Source: a bacterium
GTDB lineage: Bacteria; Hydrogenedentota; Hydrogenedentia; Hydrogenedentiales; SLHB01
NCBI GenBank assembly: GCA_024231375.1
Contig: JAAEQP010000920.1
Span: forward strand, 1 to 13,102
Direction: 5' to 3'
Length of the DNA: 13,102 nucleotides
The notes under the pieces were generated by a model that was given only the letters and a program-made list of their open reading frames with translations, was not told the DNA's origin and did no database searches. Numbering within the stretch: position 1 is the stretch's first letter; each line of letters starts with the position of its first letter. Shown in pieces: positions 1 through 9,514 of this stretch. The position numbers were made by a program, and so were the translations under genes.

Positions 1-65
1 AAGATACCGATGATGGCGATGACCACCAGCAACTCAATCAGGGTGAAGCCTCTCTGGTTCTTCAT
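1..65 (-). CDS. Type IV prepilin-like / pseudopilin N-terminus (partial)
   Basis: Only the first 21 codons lie in the window; the gene continues past the left edge. They read MKNQRGFTLIELLVVIAIIG followed by I. This is the class III (prepilin peptidase) signal: a short basic leader, cleavage after Gly6, a Phe to be N-methylated, Glu at mature position 5, and a hydrophobic helix. A strong ribosome-binding site, AAGGAAGGA at 72-80, sits 6 nt before the ATG and fixes the start. Proteins with this start are pilins or type II secretion pseudopilins, including the large DUF1559-type groups of Planctomycetes and Lentisphaerae. The part that would tell these apart is missing. It lies 56 nt downstream of the EF-hand gene on the same strand, so co-transcription is plausible. 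Confidence 0.9.
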   Translation of the reverse strand, partial: MKNQRGFTLIELLVVIAIIGI

Positions 66-121
66 GGCTCGTCCTTCCTTCGAGGTCGTCTTGGTAGGTT
101 TCGTCATGATAACACCGGACA

Positions 122-727
122 TTATTGGCGACCGCGGCGCCCTGCCTGCATCCGTTTGTAGGCCGCATCAAGTTCTTCCCGGTCGAGGGCGCCGTCGCCG
201 TTGGCATCCATGATGGGCACGCGTCGTCGCAGGGATTCCGGAATCTCGTCGTCCTTGATCTGGCCGTCACCATCGGCATCGTACTGGGTCATGGCCTCGG
301 CCGAGCTTTCGGGCATCGGATTGCGCCCGCGGCGCATTCGGCTCAGGGCGGTCTCAAGCTCCTCTTTCGTGACGGTGCCGTCCTTGTCGGCGTCGGCGCG
401 GCCGACGCGCCCCCATGCCTCCTCGCCCACTTCGCCTTCCGTGAGCTTCTCGTCTCCGTCCTTGTCATACCGGCCGAGGACCTCTTCCACAGTGAACCGG
501 CCACCGCGCCGTTCGCGGTTCTGCTCAGCGGGCTTGGCTTCGGGCGCAGGCGGCGCTTCAGCCTCCTTCTCGGCAGGAGCGGGCTCGGCTTGTTGCTCAG
601 CAGGGGCGCTCTCAGACGTCGCCTCCTCGTCGGACGAGCCCCCACATCCGTGGAAGGCCAACATCAGGACCAGGAAGACGACGGTGGCCAGACCAAGGGA
701 CGTTCGGTTCACACGGTTTCTCTTCAT
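122..727 (-). CDS. EF-hand calcium-binding secreted protein, putative lipoprotein
   Basis: A 201-residue protein. An N-terminal hydrophobic segment (about residues 10-27) ends in AFHGC, so Cys28 could be a lipidation site. His at -2 and Phe at -3 make this lipobox non-standard, so a simple anchor or signal peptide is the alternative. Residues 33-72 are an Ala/Pro/Glu-rich linker. Four EF-hand loops follow: 88-99 (DKDGDEKLTEGE), 112-123 (DADKDGTVTKEE), 150-161 (DADGDGQIKDDE) and 174-185 (DANGDGALDREE). All keep the acidic or Asn ligands at positions 1, 3 and 5 and Glu at 12, so calcium binding is very likely. The tail is Arg-rich. The purine-rich stretch AAAGGGGAG precedes two adjacent ATG codons (730 and 727). 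The second gives the better spacing and is chosen; an upstream GTG at 754 also keeps the frame open. The prepilin gene lies just downstream. The role is unknown; extracellular calcium sensing or matrix/pilus-linked adhesion is inference. Confidence 0.85.
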   Translation of the reverse strand: MKRNRVNRTSLGLATVVFLVLMLAFHGCGGSSDEEATSESAPAEQQAEPAPAEKEAEAPPAPEAKPAEQNRERRGGRFTVEEVLGRYDKDGDEKLTEGEVGEEAWGRVGRADADKDGTVTKEELETALSRMRRGRNPMPESSAEAMTQYDADGDGQIKDDEIPESLRRRVPIMDANGDGALDREELDAAYKRMQAGRRGRQ

Positions 728-1030
728 CATCTCCCCTTTCGGCACGAGTGCCACAAGTCATTTTGAATGCACTGGATAGGACGCACGACACATCCTCATG
801 GACACACGGAATCCCTTTATGCCCCTATGAAACCCCGTTCCGCTCCCATAGTTCCCCTCTTTGGCCAAACAATCTTCGATTAGACTGATTTTCAGACGCT
901 TCCTTCTAACATGGGCGCAACATGGAAGCACCGAACGCCGCTTGATTCCTCTGGCGATGCGGTCGATACTGCTCCTGAGCGAACGCGCAGAGGCTATCGA
1001 AACATCCGACTGGCGTGGGAGGGAACGGCG
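728..1030. other. Divergent intergenic region
   Basis: About 300 bases between the minus-strand EF-hand gene and the plus-strand DinB gene. It must contain the starts of both transcripts, but I see no promoter pair with acceptable boxes and spacing on either strand. An open frame from 911 runs into the DinB gene. Its first 40 codons lack family character and the real start is better placed at 1031. I see no repeat or RNA here. Confidence 0.4.
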
Positions 1031-1528
1031 ATGAAAGACGTGATCAAATCGCAGTTTGGGGCGAGTCTGGCGATGTTGGAGGATGCCATCGGCAAGTGCG
1101 AGGAGGCGCTCTGGCTGGATGCGAGCTACGTTCATCCGTTCTGGCGGGTGGCGTATCATACGGTGTTCTTCGCAGATCTCTACCTGAGCGACTCGTTGGA
1201 CGCATACACGCCATGGCCGGAACACATCGACGAACTCGAATTCATGGGACCCATGAATCACAAAGGCGGCAAGATGCCGAAGGAAGGGCCGCCGTATACG
1301 CGGGACCAGGTCGAGGCGTACTTGTCGCTGACGAAGGACAAGGTTGGCCCGGCCGTGGATGCGCTGGACCCGGACGCGGAATCGGGGTTCTTCTGGTTGT
1401 CCTTCAGCAAATTGGAATTGCAGTTCTACAACATCCGCCATATCCAGCACCACGCAGGGCAACTGGCCGAACGCGTCCGGCAGCAGCGGGGCGAGGGCGT
1501 GGGCTGGGTAGGCATGAAGCACGAGTGA
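1031..1528 (+). CDS. DinB-family metal-binding protein
   Basis: A 165-residue protein of the DinB / YfiT-like four-helix-bundle superfamily. These are small cytoplasmic proteins that bind a divalent metal with three histidines; some are thiol-dependent S-transferases, many are stress or damage induced, and most have no known substrate. The helix containing HPFWRVAYHTVFFADLYL (residues 35-52) supplies His43. The later helix RHIQHHAGQLAERV (136-149) supplies the HxxxH pair His137/His141. That is the family's metal triad. The start at 1031 is preferred because GGGAGG lies 8 nt upstream, and the translation upstream of it has no DinB character. The length is normal for the family. It stands alone, convergent with the downstream glycosidase gene. 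Confidence 0.85.
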   Translation: MKDVIKSQFGASLAMLEDAIGKCEEALWLDASYVHPFWRVAYHTVFFADLYLSDSLDAYTPWPEHIDELEFMGPMNHKGGKMPKEGPPYTRDQVEAYLSLTKDKVGPAVDALDPDAESGFFWLSFSKLELQFYNIRHIQHHAGQLAERVRQQRGEGVGWVGMKHE

Positions 1529-1578
1529 CGAGGGTAGGGGTTCGGGGACACGTAGTCGCGCCGGGGGACGGGCAAGAC

Positions 1579-1605
1579 GGTCGCGACGTAGCGCGACCCT
1601 ACCAC
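1579..1605 (-). repeat. GTAG-hairpin REP-like element, copy 1
   Basis: Read on the minus strand this is GTGGTAG followed at once by a perfect 7-bp hairpin: GGTCGCG (1592-1598), loop CTACGT, CGCGACC (1579-1585). It lies between two convergent genes. REP sequences linked to RAYT (TnpA-REP) transposases typically have GTAG or GGAG just 5' of a hairpin, and this fits that layout. A T-run is absent, so it is not a normal terminator. Confidence 0.6.
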
Positions 1606-1652
1606 GGTGCCGCTCCGTTTGTTCGGTTTCTACGATGCTCACCGGAACCGGG

Positions 1653-1676
1653 GTAGGGCCGACCTCTGTGTCGGCC
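1653..1676 (+). repeat. GTAG-hairpin REP-like element, copy 2
   Basis: GTAG at 1653-1656 is followed at once by a perfect 7-bp stem: GGCCGAC (1657-1663), loop CTCTGT, GTCGGCC (1670-1676). It is inverted relative to copy 1 and about 48 bp away, so the two form a BIME-like inverted pair between convergent genes. The stem shares only the outer GG/CC with the other copies. Confidence 0.6.
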
Positions 1677-1722
1677 TCTTGGTCTGCTCCGGCGCCCTCG
1701 GAGACAGCGCGAGCACGATGCC

Positions 1723-4512
1723 CTATTCCAGCATGAACCAGTGGGTGCCGCTTTGGGGTGTAAGGTCGAAGATGTAGGCGCCGTCCTGGTAGGCGGTGGC
1801 GAGGGGATCGCCCGGCGTGCCGCTCGGGCCGAGGGCGCGTAGTGTGAGGCCTTCGGGCGCGCGGACGGCGAAGCGTCCTTCGACCGGCTCGGACAGGAAG
1901 GGCATGCGGCCGTCGACGGCGACGACGCGGGCCACGACGGTCGCGAGGATTCGGCGCGATTCGCGGATGGGGGCGCCGTCCATGCTGGTCACGGCGACGA
2001 CAGCCTTGGGCGTACGCACGGCCATCCGCACATCGGCAAGCTGGATGTCGCGGCCGCCTATCCATCCTGAGGCGGCCTGGGTCTTGGGCGTGTCGACGGT
2101 GTGCATGCCGACGGCCCAGTCGCGTTTGAGTTCGCCGGTATCCGACACCACGTGATTCTGCCCCTTCGGAATGCAGTCGCGATGCGGATCGGTCAGGACC
2201 TCCACGGACGCATCCAGACTCGACGGCCGATCCCAATCCAACTCGCTCACGTCGGGAAGACCGATGGTGAGCCGGTTCTGTTCCACGAGGGTGCGCAATG
2301 CGACGCTGTTGCGCGGGTCAAGATTCTCCCAGAAGAGTTGCTTGGGCGTGAGATTAAGGCAGACGGTCTTGGCCGCTGGTCGGACGTGCTGTTGGCGGAA
2401 GGCCAACGCGGCGGCGGGCATGATGGCCGTGAGCCCGGGGTCGTAGAAGGAAGACCACTGTTCGGCACGCTCGGGTTTGCCCAGTCCCGCTTGGGAGTAG
2501 TTGTAGACCATGGGCGCGTCCCACCCTTGAAGACAAGCCACGGCGGACACGTAGAGGGGGGCGGTGAATCGGTCGACGTGATCGTAAGGCACGTTCCACT
2601 CGGTGACGGCCAGGGGTTTGCCGTGAACCTGGGCCGCGCCGATCCAGGTGACGAAATTGGACGTGTACCGCGGATTGGCGCTGAGCGCTTCGGCCCCGCC
2701 ATAGCTGTGGACGTCGATGATGCCGCCCTCGGTGAGGGAGGGCAGGGATTGGAGGCCCATGGTGCCCCAGGTATTGGTGGTGGCGACGGGCACGCGGACG
2801 CCGAGGTCGCGCAAGGCGTCGAGCATGACGGTGTTGAACTGGTGCTCCTGTTCGTTGAGGAAAATCTTGCTGGGACCGGGCACCCAGGTCTTCCATGCCT
2901 CGCCTGCATCGAGCCCGGTGCGCTTGCAGAACGACTCCAACGCTTTCATGAACATGCGGTTGTGCTTGGGATTGTCCTTGTCGGGCAGCATGCGGTTGCC
3001 GAAGTGGCCGGTGAGATCGTTCTCGTTTGTGATGAGCAATCCGACGATGGCCGGTTCGTCGGGGTAGGCGGTCTTGGTGTAAGGATTCACGCGGTCGAGG
3101 TACTTCGCGTTGAATTCCTTCATGAGATCCTGGACGACGGGGTTGTAGTAATTGAACCCTTTGATGTCGCCTCCGCGCCGCTCGCCGTCGTAGATTTCCT
3201 CGAATCCAGGGATGCGGCCGAACTCGGTTGCGCCGTCGCCGGCCTTCAGCATGCGGCCAACGTGCAGGTCGAGCCAGACGTAGACGCCCTCTTCCTTGAG
3301 GCACTTGACCCAGAAGTCGATGCGGTCGAGGGCGGCATCGTTGAAGTGACGCGAGTCGTCGCGTTCGAGATCGATGACGTTGGGGTGCACCCATTCCATG
3401 GAATCGTGGTGATGGATGCGCATGAGATTGTAGCCGAGCTGGGCGATGCGCCGGGCCTGTTCGGCGATGGCCTTGTCATCCTGAAACAGGGCATAAGCAG
3501 CGAGGTTGCCGCCCCAGAATCGGGCGGGGGTACCGTCTTCAAACGCGAGGGCATCGCCTTGGGCGCGAATGAACCCGTGCTCACCGGCGGGCGCATCGTT
3601 GAGGAACCGCAGGTCGACGGGAGACTGGTTCCAGATCATAGCGTCGGCGTGCCACTCCCCCACTCTGACCGGGCCGTAGCGTTCGGCGGCGGACGCGATG
3701 CGTTTGGTGCCGGCGGGGAACGACAGGGTCATGGACAGGTAGTGGCGGCCGGCGGGGACGGTTTCGCCCAGGAATTTGGTGCGAATGCGGCTGGTGTCGC
3801 CCTGTTCGAAGTAGACCTCGGGAGCGGGCTCGGAGAAGCGCACTTCGAAGATCTGACCGGGGGCGAGCACCCAGCGCCACCCAAGGTTGCCGGGCAGCAA
3901 CTCGGGTGTGGCGGGAGCCGCGGCAAGGGAAGCGGGCGCGAGGTTCAGGTTCCATTCGAGGCCGCCGCCAATGATGTCGGTCAGCGGCTTTTCGACGTCG
4001 AAGACGTAGTGGAAGGTGTAGGTGTTGGCGGCATCGTGAGACGCATAGCCGCTGATTTCGGTCCCGAGTCCGGGGATTCCCCCTTTGATGGGCCACTCGT
4101 CGCTGGGACCGTAGCCGATGGCGAACTCGGACCCGACCCATTGCCAGTTGGCGGCCCAGAACAAAGGCAGGGCGCTCACGATGGGCGCGTGGTCATGACG
4201 AAGCCGCACGGTAGCATCGGCTTCGATGGTCATTTCGAACCCAAGCATGGGACCGGTCATGTCGGCCGCGGGCACGGGAGGCATGTCGGGCTGCGGTGCT
4301 GCGGGATTGGAGGACGGTGAGGGCTGGTCGTCCTGTGTGCCAGTCGTCGTCTCGGCGTCGGCCTGCGGAGGAGCCGTGACGTGGGGCGAGGTTTCCGCGG
4401 TCATGTTGGACTTGGCCAGCCATACCGCTAGAGATCCCGCCACGGCGACAAGGACGACCCATCGGATAGGACTTCTGCCAGTATGCCGCTCGCGTTCGTT
4501 CCGATTCGCCAT
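1723..4512 (-). CDS. Membrane-anchored glycoside hydrolase, clan GH-A (GH5-like) TIM barrel
   Basis: A 929-residue protein. It has a basic N-terminus, one membrane segment (about residues 16-33) and a Thr/Pro/Ala/Gln-rich linker (about 38-85), so the enzyme probably sits outside the inner membrane. Residues 86-320 look like a beta-rich accessory domain with no motif I recognise. The TIM barrel runs from about 330 to 710. It shows RIHHHD (365-370), DLH (425-427), the acid/base glutamate in ITNEND (Glu497), HSY (602-604) and the nucleophile in AVTEWN (Glu638). This NE...TE arrangement is typical of retaining clan GH-A enzymes; the substrate cannot be read from sequence. A C-terminal beta-sandwich-like domain (about 730-929) follows. 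The ATG at 4512 is chosen because GGGAG lies upstream and the membrane segment then falls near the N-terminus; the frame is open back to 4641. The gene stands alone and is convergent with the DinB gene. Confidence 0.8.
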   Translation of the reverse strand: MANRNERERHTGRSPIRWVVLVAVAGSLAVWLAKSNMTAETSPHVTAPPQADAETTTGTQDDQPSPSSNPAAPQPDMPPVPAADMTGPMLGFEMTIEADATVRLRHDHAPIVSALPLFWAANWQWVGSEFAIGYGPSDEWPIKGGIPGLGTEISGYASHDAANTYTFHYVFDVEKPLTDIIGGGLEWNLNLAPASLAAAPATPELLPGNLGWRWVLAPGQIFEVRFSEPAPEVYFEQGDTSRIRTKFLGETVPAGRHYLSMTLSFPAGTKRIASAAERYGPVRVGEWHADAMIWNQSPVDLRFLNDAPAGEHGFIRAQGDALAFEDGTPARFWGGNLAAYALFQDDKAIAEQARRIAQLGYNLMRIHHHDSMEWVHPNVIDLERDDSRHFNDAALDRIDFWVKCLKEEGVYVWLDLHVGRMLKAGDGATEFGRIPGFEEIYDGERRGGDIKGFNYYNPVVQDLMKEFNAKYLDRVNPYTKTAYPDEPAIVGLLITNENDLTGHFGNRMLPDKDNPKHNRMFMKALESFCKRTGLDAGEAWKTWVPGPSKIFLNEQEHQFNTVMLDALRDLGVRVPVATTNTWGTMGLQSLPSLTEGGIIDVHSYGGAEALSANPRYTSNFVTWIGAAQVHGKPLAVTEWNVPYDHVDRFTAPLYVSAVACLQGWDAPMVYNYSQAGLGKPERAEQWSSFYDPGLTAIMPAAALAFRQQHVRPAAKTVCLNLTPKQLFWENLDPRNSVALRTLVEQNRLTIGLPDVSELDWDRPSSLDASVEVLTDPHRDCIPKGQNHVVSDTGELKRDWAVGMHTVDTPKTQAASGWIGGRDIQLADVRMAVRTPKAVVAVTSMDGAPIRESRRILATVVARVVAVDGRMPFLSEPVEGRFAVRAPEGLTLRALGPSGTPGDPLATAYQDGAYIFDLTPQSGTHWFMLE

Positions 4513-4675
4513 GACTCTGCGTCTCCCGTCCTGCTTGGCAGTGATTGGGGCAAGTCTATCAGAAACGCGGTTCCGATGTGGCGGAGTGGGCGTTCGGAAG
4601 GAGACCGGTCGGCCACGCCAATGGCGCGGCCGGGAGACCAAGCCGCGACGAGGGCGGGCAGCCGATCAGTGAACG

Positions 4676-4701
4676 AGATTCTTCGCTTCGCTCAGAATGA
4701 C
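4676..4701 (-). repeat. Dispersed intergenic repeat (GTCATTCTGAGC type), copy A
   Basis: On the minus strand it begins GTCATTCTGAGCG and ends AAGAATCT. I recall this motif as a common dispersed repeat in unrelated bacterial genomes. Two further copies in this window (4741-4767 and 12813-12839) confirm that it is repeated. Together with copy B it forms an inverted pair spanning about 92 bp. Confidence 0.7.
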
Positions 4702-4740
4702 GGCGAGAGGCGTGCCGAACAGAGGAACAGTGCAGTCACC

Positions 4741-4767
4741 GTCATCCTGAGCACCGCCGAAGGATCT
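4741..4767 (+). repeat. Dispersed intergenic repeat (GTCATTCTGAGC type), copy B
   Basis: It begins GTCATCCTGAGC and ends GAAGGATCT on the plus strand, a diverged copy facing copy A. The inverted arrangement with 39 bp between could form a long stem-loop in DNA or RNA, or represent a small non-autonomous element. Confidence 0.65.
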
Positions 4768-4892
4768 TGCACTCCGATGAAGTCATAGGAAGATTGGAGC
4801 CCCCCACGTGAGAGGGGACGAGATACACAATATAGCGCCGATGAGAAGGGGGGTTGTGGGAAATACGCAGGCCCGACGGGACCGTGGACCAT

Positions 4893-4922
4893 GAAAATTC
4901 GCAGAATTCGCCTGAAAATCGC
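4893..4922 (+). repeat. Three short direct repeats (GAA(AA)TTCGC-like)
   Basis: GAAAATTCGC (4893-4902), GAATTCGC (4904-4911) and GAAAATCGC (4914-4922) recur every 10-11 bp, about one helical turn. Such phasing is seen in protein-binding arrays, but with three imperfect units the signal is modest. Confidence 0.35.
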
Positions 4923-4937
4923 ATGCTATGAAGGTAG

Positions 4938-4995
4938 CAGACACCACTACATGTAGGGAGAGGCATTGGAGAGCGGTCGGGGCCTGTGGTGTCTG
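4938..4995. repeat. 10-bp perfect inverted repeat
   Basis: CAGACACCAC (4938-4947) and its exact complement GTGGTGTCTG (4986-4995) are 38 nt apart, with the palindrome CTACATGTAG (4947-4956) adjoining the left arm. There is no T-run, so this is not an obvious terminator. The arm GGTGTCTG recurs as the first 8 nt of the predicted RNA at 5136. Confidence 0.45.
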
Positions 4996-5081
4996 TGTTG
5001 AGGTGGCGAGGTGGACTCGTGGTGCCGTCGTTGAGATCTGACTACAGTTTATGGTGGTTTTCGGGGATCGATCTTTTTTTG

Positions 5082-5118
5082 ACATATTGCGACAAAGGGG
5101 TTGACAGCCACAATATGT
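5082..5118. promoter_or_regulatory. 8-bp dyad flanking the -35 box (possible operator)
   Basis: ACATATTG (5082-5089) and its perfect complement CAATATGT (5111-5118) bracket the TTGACA at 5101-5106. The second arm lies in the spacer between the -35 and -10 boxes. A dimeric regulator binding both arms would control the RNA promoter. This is inference from position and symmetry only. Confidence 0.35.
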
Positions 5119-5129
5119 TGTGTTAAACT
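5101..5129 (+). promoter_or_regulatory. Sigma-70-type promoter of the ncRNA gene
   Basis: A perfect -35 box TTGACA (5101-5106), a 17-nt spacer and a -10-like TAAACT (5124-5129, four of six matches to TATAAT). The predicted start 7 nt downstream is G5136, which is also the first base of the long closing helix of the RNA. Confidence 0.7.
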
Positions 5130-5135
5130 TCTTTT

Positions 5136-5388
5136 GGTGTCTGGAGCCAAAACGCGTGGATTCGGCATTACGACTTCATCGCACCGTGAAGTTCGTTCCG
5201 CAGCCCAAGCCGATATGATTCACGCACGCTGCGTAAAACGGCAGAGCCAATCAGACCGCAGCCCAATGGTTCCGCTGGCAGCAGACTGAAACCGTGACCC
5301 TCTTGCGCCAAGAAACACGGAATTCGGTTTCAGACACTCCCCGCAATGAGCGGCGGGTTCCCCAAGGCCCGCCGCTCCCTCCTTTTTT
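5136..5388 (+). ncRNA. Stand-alone structured non-coding RNA, family not recognised
   Basis: This is an RNA gene with its own promoter and intrinsic terminator. The first bases, 5136-5148, pair with 5326-5338 in 13 continuous pairs, enclosing about 203 nt. Inside, 5154-5162 pairs with 5217-5225 (nine pairs, two wobbles), and after a 4-nt bulge 5163-5166 pairs with 5209-5212. That arm ends in a hairpin with stem 5172-5179/5186-5193. A small hairpin lies at 5229-5244 (CTG-CGT, loop AAA, one bulged G). Another has stem 5292-5296/5316-5320 and inner stem 5301-5305/5309-5313. The 11-mer CCGCAGCCCAA occurs twice, at 5198-5208 and 5256-5266. The size suits 6S RNA, and AGCCGATAT near 5208 resembles part of enterobacterial 6S RNA, but the branched fold is not the usual 6S rod. 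I see no tmRNA, SRP, RNase P or cobalamin-riboswitch signature. Open frames here lack ribosome-binding sites. The gene is upstream of greA but ends before it. Confidence 0.6.
5348..5388 (+). terminator. Rho-independent terminator of the ncRNA
   Basis: A perfect 10-bp stem, GAGCGGCGGG (5348-5357) with CCCGCCGCTC (5368-5377), has a 10-nt loop and is followed by CCTCC and six Ts (5383-5388). It starts about 10 nt after the closing helix of the RNA and separates that transcript from greA. Confidence 0.85.
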
Positions 5389-5504
5389 AGGGGACTTTTC
5401 CGAAAACCCACTGTTCTGCAATGACTTGTAGGGCCTGCGGTGTGCCCAGGCGCGTCTCGGGCCGGGATTCAGGCTCGGCACGGGAAGGTGTGGGCGCGTG
5501 GGGG

Positions 5505-5533
5505 TTTAGCCGTGCGATCGAGTCTGCTATAAT
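5505..5533 (+). promoter_or_regulatory. greA promoter with extended -10
   Basis: TGCTATAAT (5525-5533) is a perfect -10 hexamer with the TGn extension. A weak -35 match, TTTAGC (5505-5510), lies 17 nt upstream. Extended -10 promoters tolerate poor -35 boxes. The start should be near 5540, giving a greA leader of about 85 nt. Confidence 0.7.
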
Positions 5534-5624
5534 GCGGCAATCCTTTGAGCGTCCGACGCTCAGGCAAACTGTAGCCCCCCCAATCCGAGGGGCACCACCC
5601 GAAGGAAAGGTTCGCAGCAGAACC

Positions 5625-6092
5625 ATGGAAAAGCTCCACCTAACACAGGCAGGTCTTGACAAAATGAAGGCCGATCTGGCCGAGTGCAAGAAGAAGGTCC
5701 CGCTCATTTCAGCGGAGATCGAACATGCCCGCAGCTACGGCGATCTCCGTGAGAATGCAGAATACCATGCGGCGAAGGAGGCGCAGGCCAACCTGCATGC
5801 GATGATGCACGGTTTGGAAGACAAGATCGCGCGGGCGCGGGTAGTGGACGAATCCCAGATTGATGCGTCGAAGGCGTACCTGGGCGCGACGGTCCGTGTG
5901 ATGAACAAGAAGACCAGCAAGGAATTCGTGTACAAGTTGGTGAGTCCGCCGGAAGCCGACATGGCGGCAGGCAAGATCTCGATGAAGTCGCCGGTGGGCC
6001 AGGCCCTCGCGGGCAAGAGTGTGGGCGAAGTGGCGCAGGCGAAGGTGCCTGCGGGCACCGTCGAGTTCGAGGTATTGGAGATATCGCGCTAG
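5625..6092 (+). CDS. greA: Transcription elongation factor GreA
   Basis: GreA binds in the secondary channel of RNA polymerase and stimulates cleavage of backtracked RNA, rescuing stalled complexes. The 155-residue product matches the usual length of about 158. The N-terminal coiled coil (about residues 1-75) carries [20 protein letters not shown], with Asp40 and Glu43 at the tip that positions catalytic Mg2+. The C-terminal FKBP-like domain (about 80-155) includes the [17 protein letters not shown] segment near the end. The ATG at 5625 begins [14 protein letters not shown], a typical GreA start. The nearest purine-rich stretch (AAGGAAAGG, ending at 5610) is 14 nt upstream, which is long, so initiation may be modest or depend on leader structure. 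It is first in a plus-strand run; carB starts 97 nt downstream. Confidence 0.95.
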   Translation: MEKLHLTQAGLDKMKADLAECKKKVPLISAEIEHARSYGDLRENAEYHAAKEAQANLHAMMHGLEDKIARARVVDESQIDASKAYLGATVRVMNKKTSKEFVYKLVSPPEADMAAGKISMKSPVGQALAGKSVGEVAQAKVPAGTVEFEVLEISR

Positions 6093-6135
6093 CACGGCAC
6101 GGCGGCGCGGACGATGGATATATGTGGGGCGGAGG

Positions 6136-6150
6136 GCCGAACGGTTCGGC
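6136..6150. repeat. 15-nt near-perfect palindrome between greA and carB
   Basis: GCCGAAC (6136-6142), one central G, then GTTCGGC (6144-6150). As RNA it would give a 5-bp stem with loop ACGGT. There is no T-run. It could be a weak hairpin in the greA-carB transcript or a protein-binding dyad; it may also be chance in GC-rich DNA. Confidence 0.3.
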
Positions 6151-6189
6151 TCGGCGCAGGTGAATGACGGGACTGGAATCTGGAAACGC

Positions 6190-9432
<3,243 letters not shown>

Positions 9433-9514
9433 GGGATGGCCGGGGAGGGCTTGCGGCCTGCACCGGCGTCTGCGAGAATGGCGGATGGACCTCGTCGAGG
9501 CAGGGAAACCGCGG

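Larger units (their letters stand above)
4513..5100. other. Gene-free region with short repeats
   Basis: I find no supportable protein gene here. Small open frames on both strands have no ribosome-binding site or recognisable content. The region holds an imperfect GC-rich hairpin around 4611-4632, two inverted copies of a dispersed repeat (4676-4701 and 4741-4767), short direct repeats (4893-4922), a 10-bp inverted repeat (4938-4995), and the approach to the RNA promoter at 5101. The promoter of the minus-strand glycosidase must lie in the part near 4513-4600, but I could not place it. Confidence 0.6.

Noticed and set aside
871..899. TTGGCC...ACTGAT as a promoter for the DinB gene
   Set aside because: Both boxes match the consensus too poorly; no better promoter was seen in the gap.
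758..2236. Open frame of 492 codons on the minus strand
   Set aside because: It crosses the DinB gene in antisense and the end of the glycosidase gene in another frame; the composition is Arg-rich shadow sequence.
2101..4320. Long open frame (739 codons) on the plus strand
   Set aside because: It is antisense to the glycosidase gene, has no recognisable domain and an odd Gly/Val/Asp-rich composition, as expected from the complement of a GC-rich gene.
4611..4632. GC-rich hairpin near 4611-4632 as a terminator
   Set aside because: The stem has a mismatch and there is no T-run on either strand; it is upstream of, not after, the glycosidase gene.
5101..5289. 62-codon open frame over the RNA gene
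   Set aside because: Its ATG would lie inside the -35 box of the promoter, there is no ribosome-binding site, and the closing helix starts within it. A structured RNA explains the stretch better.
5136..5338. Assignment of the RNA as 6S RNA
   Set aside because: Length and a short AGCCGATAT similarity fit, but the branched fold with a central 4-nt bulged arm is not the usual rod with a central bubble; the identity is left open.
5428..5451. Possible fourth GTAG hairpin (GTAG, then GCCTG paired with CAGGC)
   Set aside because: The stem is only 5 bp, is not directly adjacent to GTAG, and has a 9-nt loop. It could be a decayed copy but does not meet the pattern of the other three.
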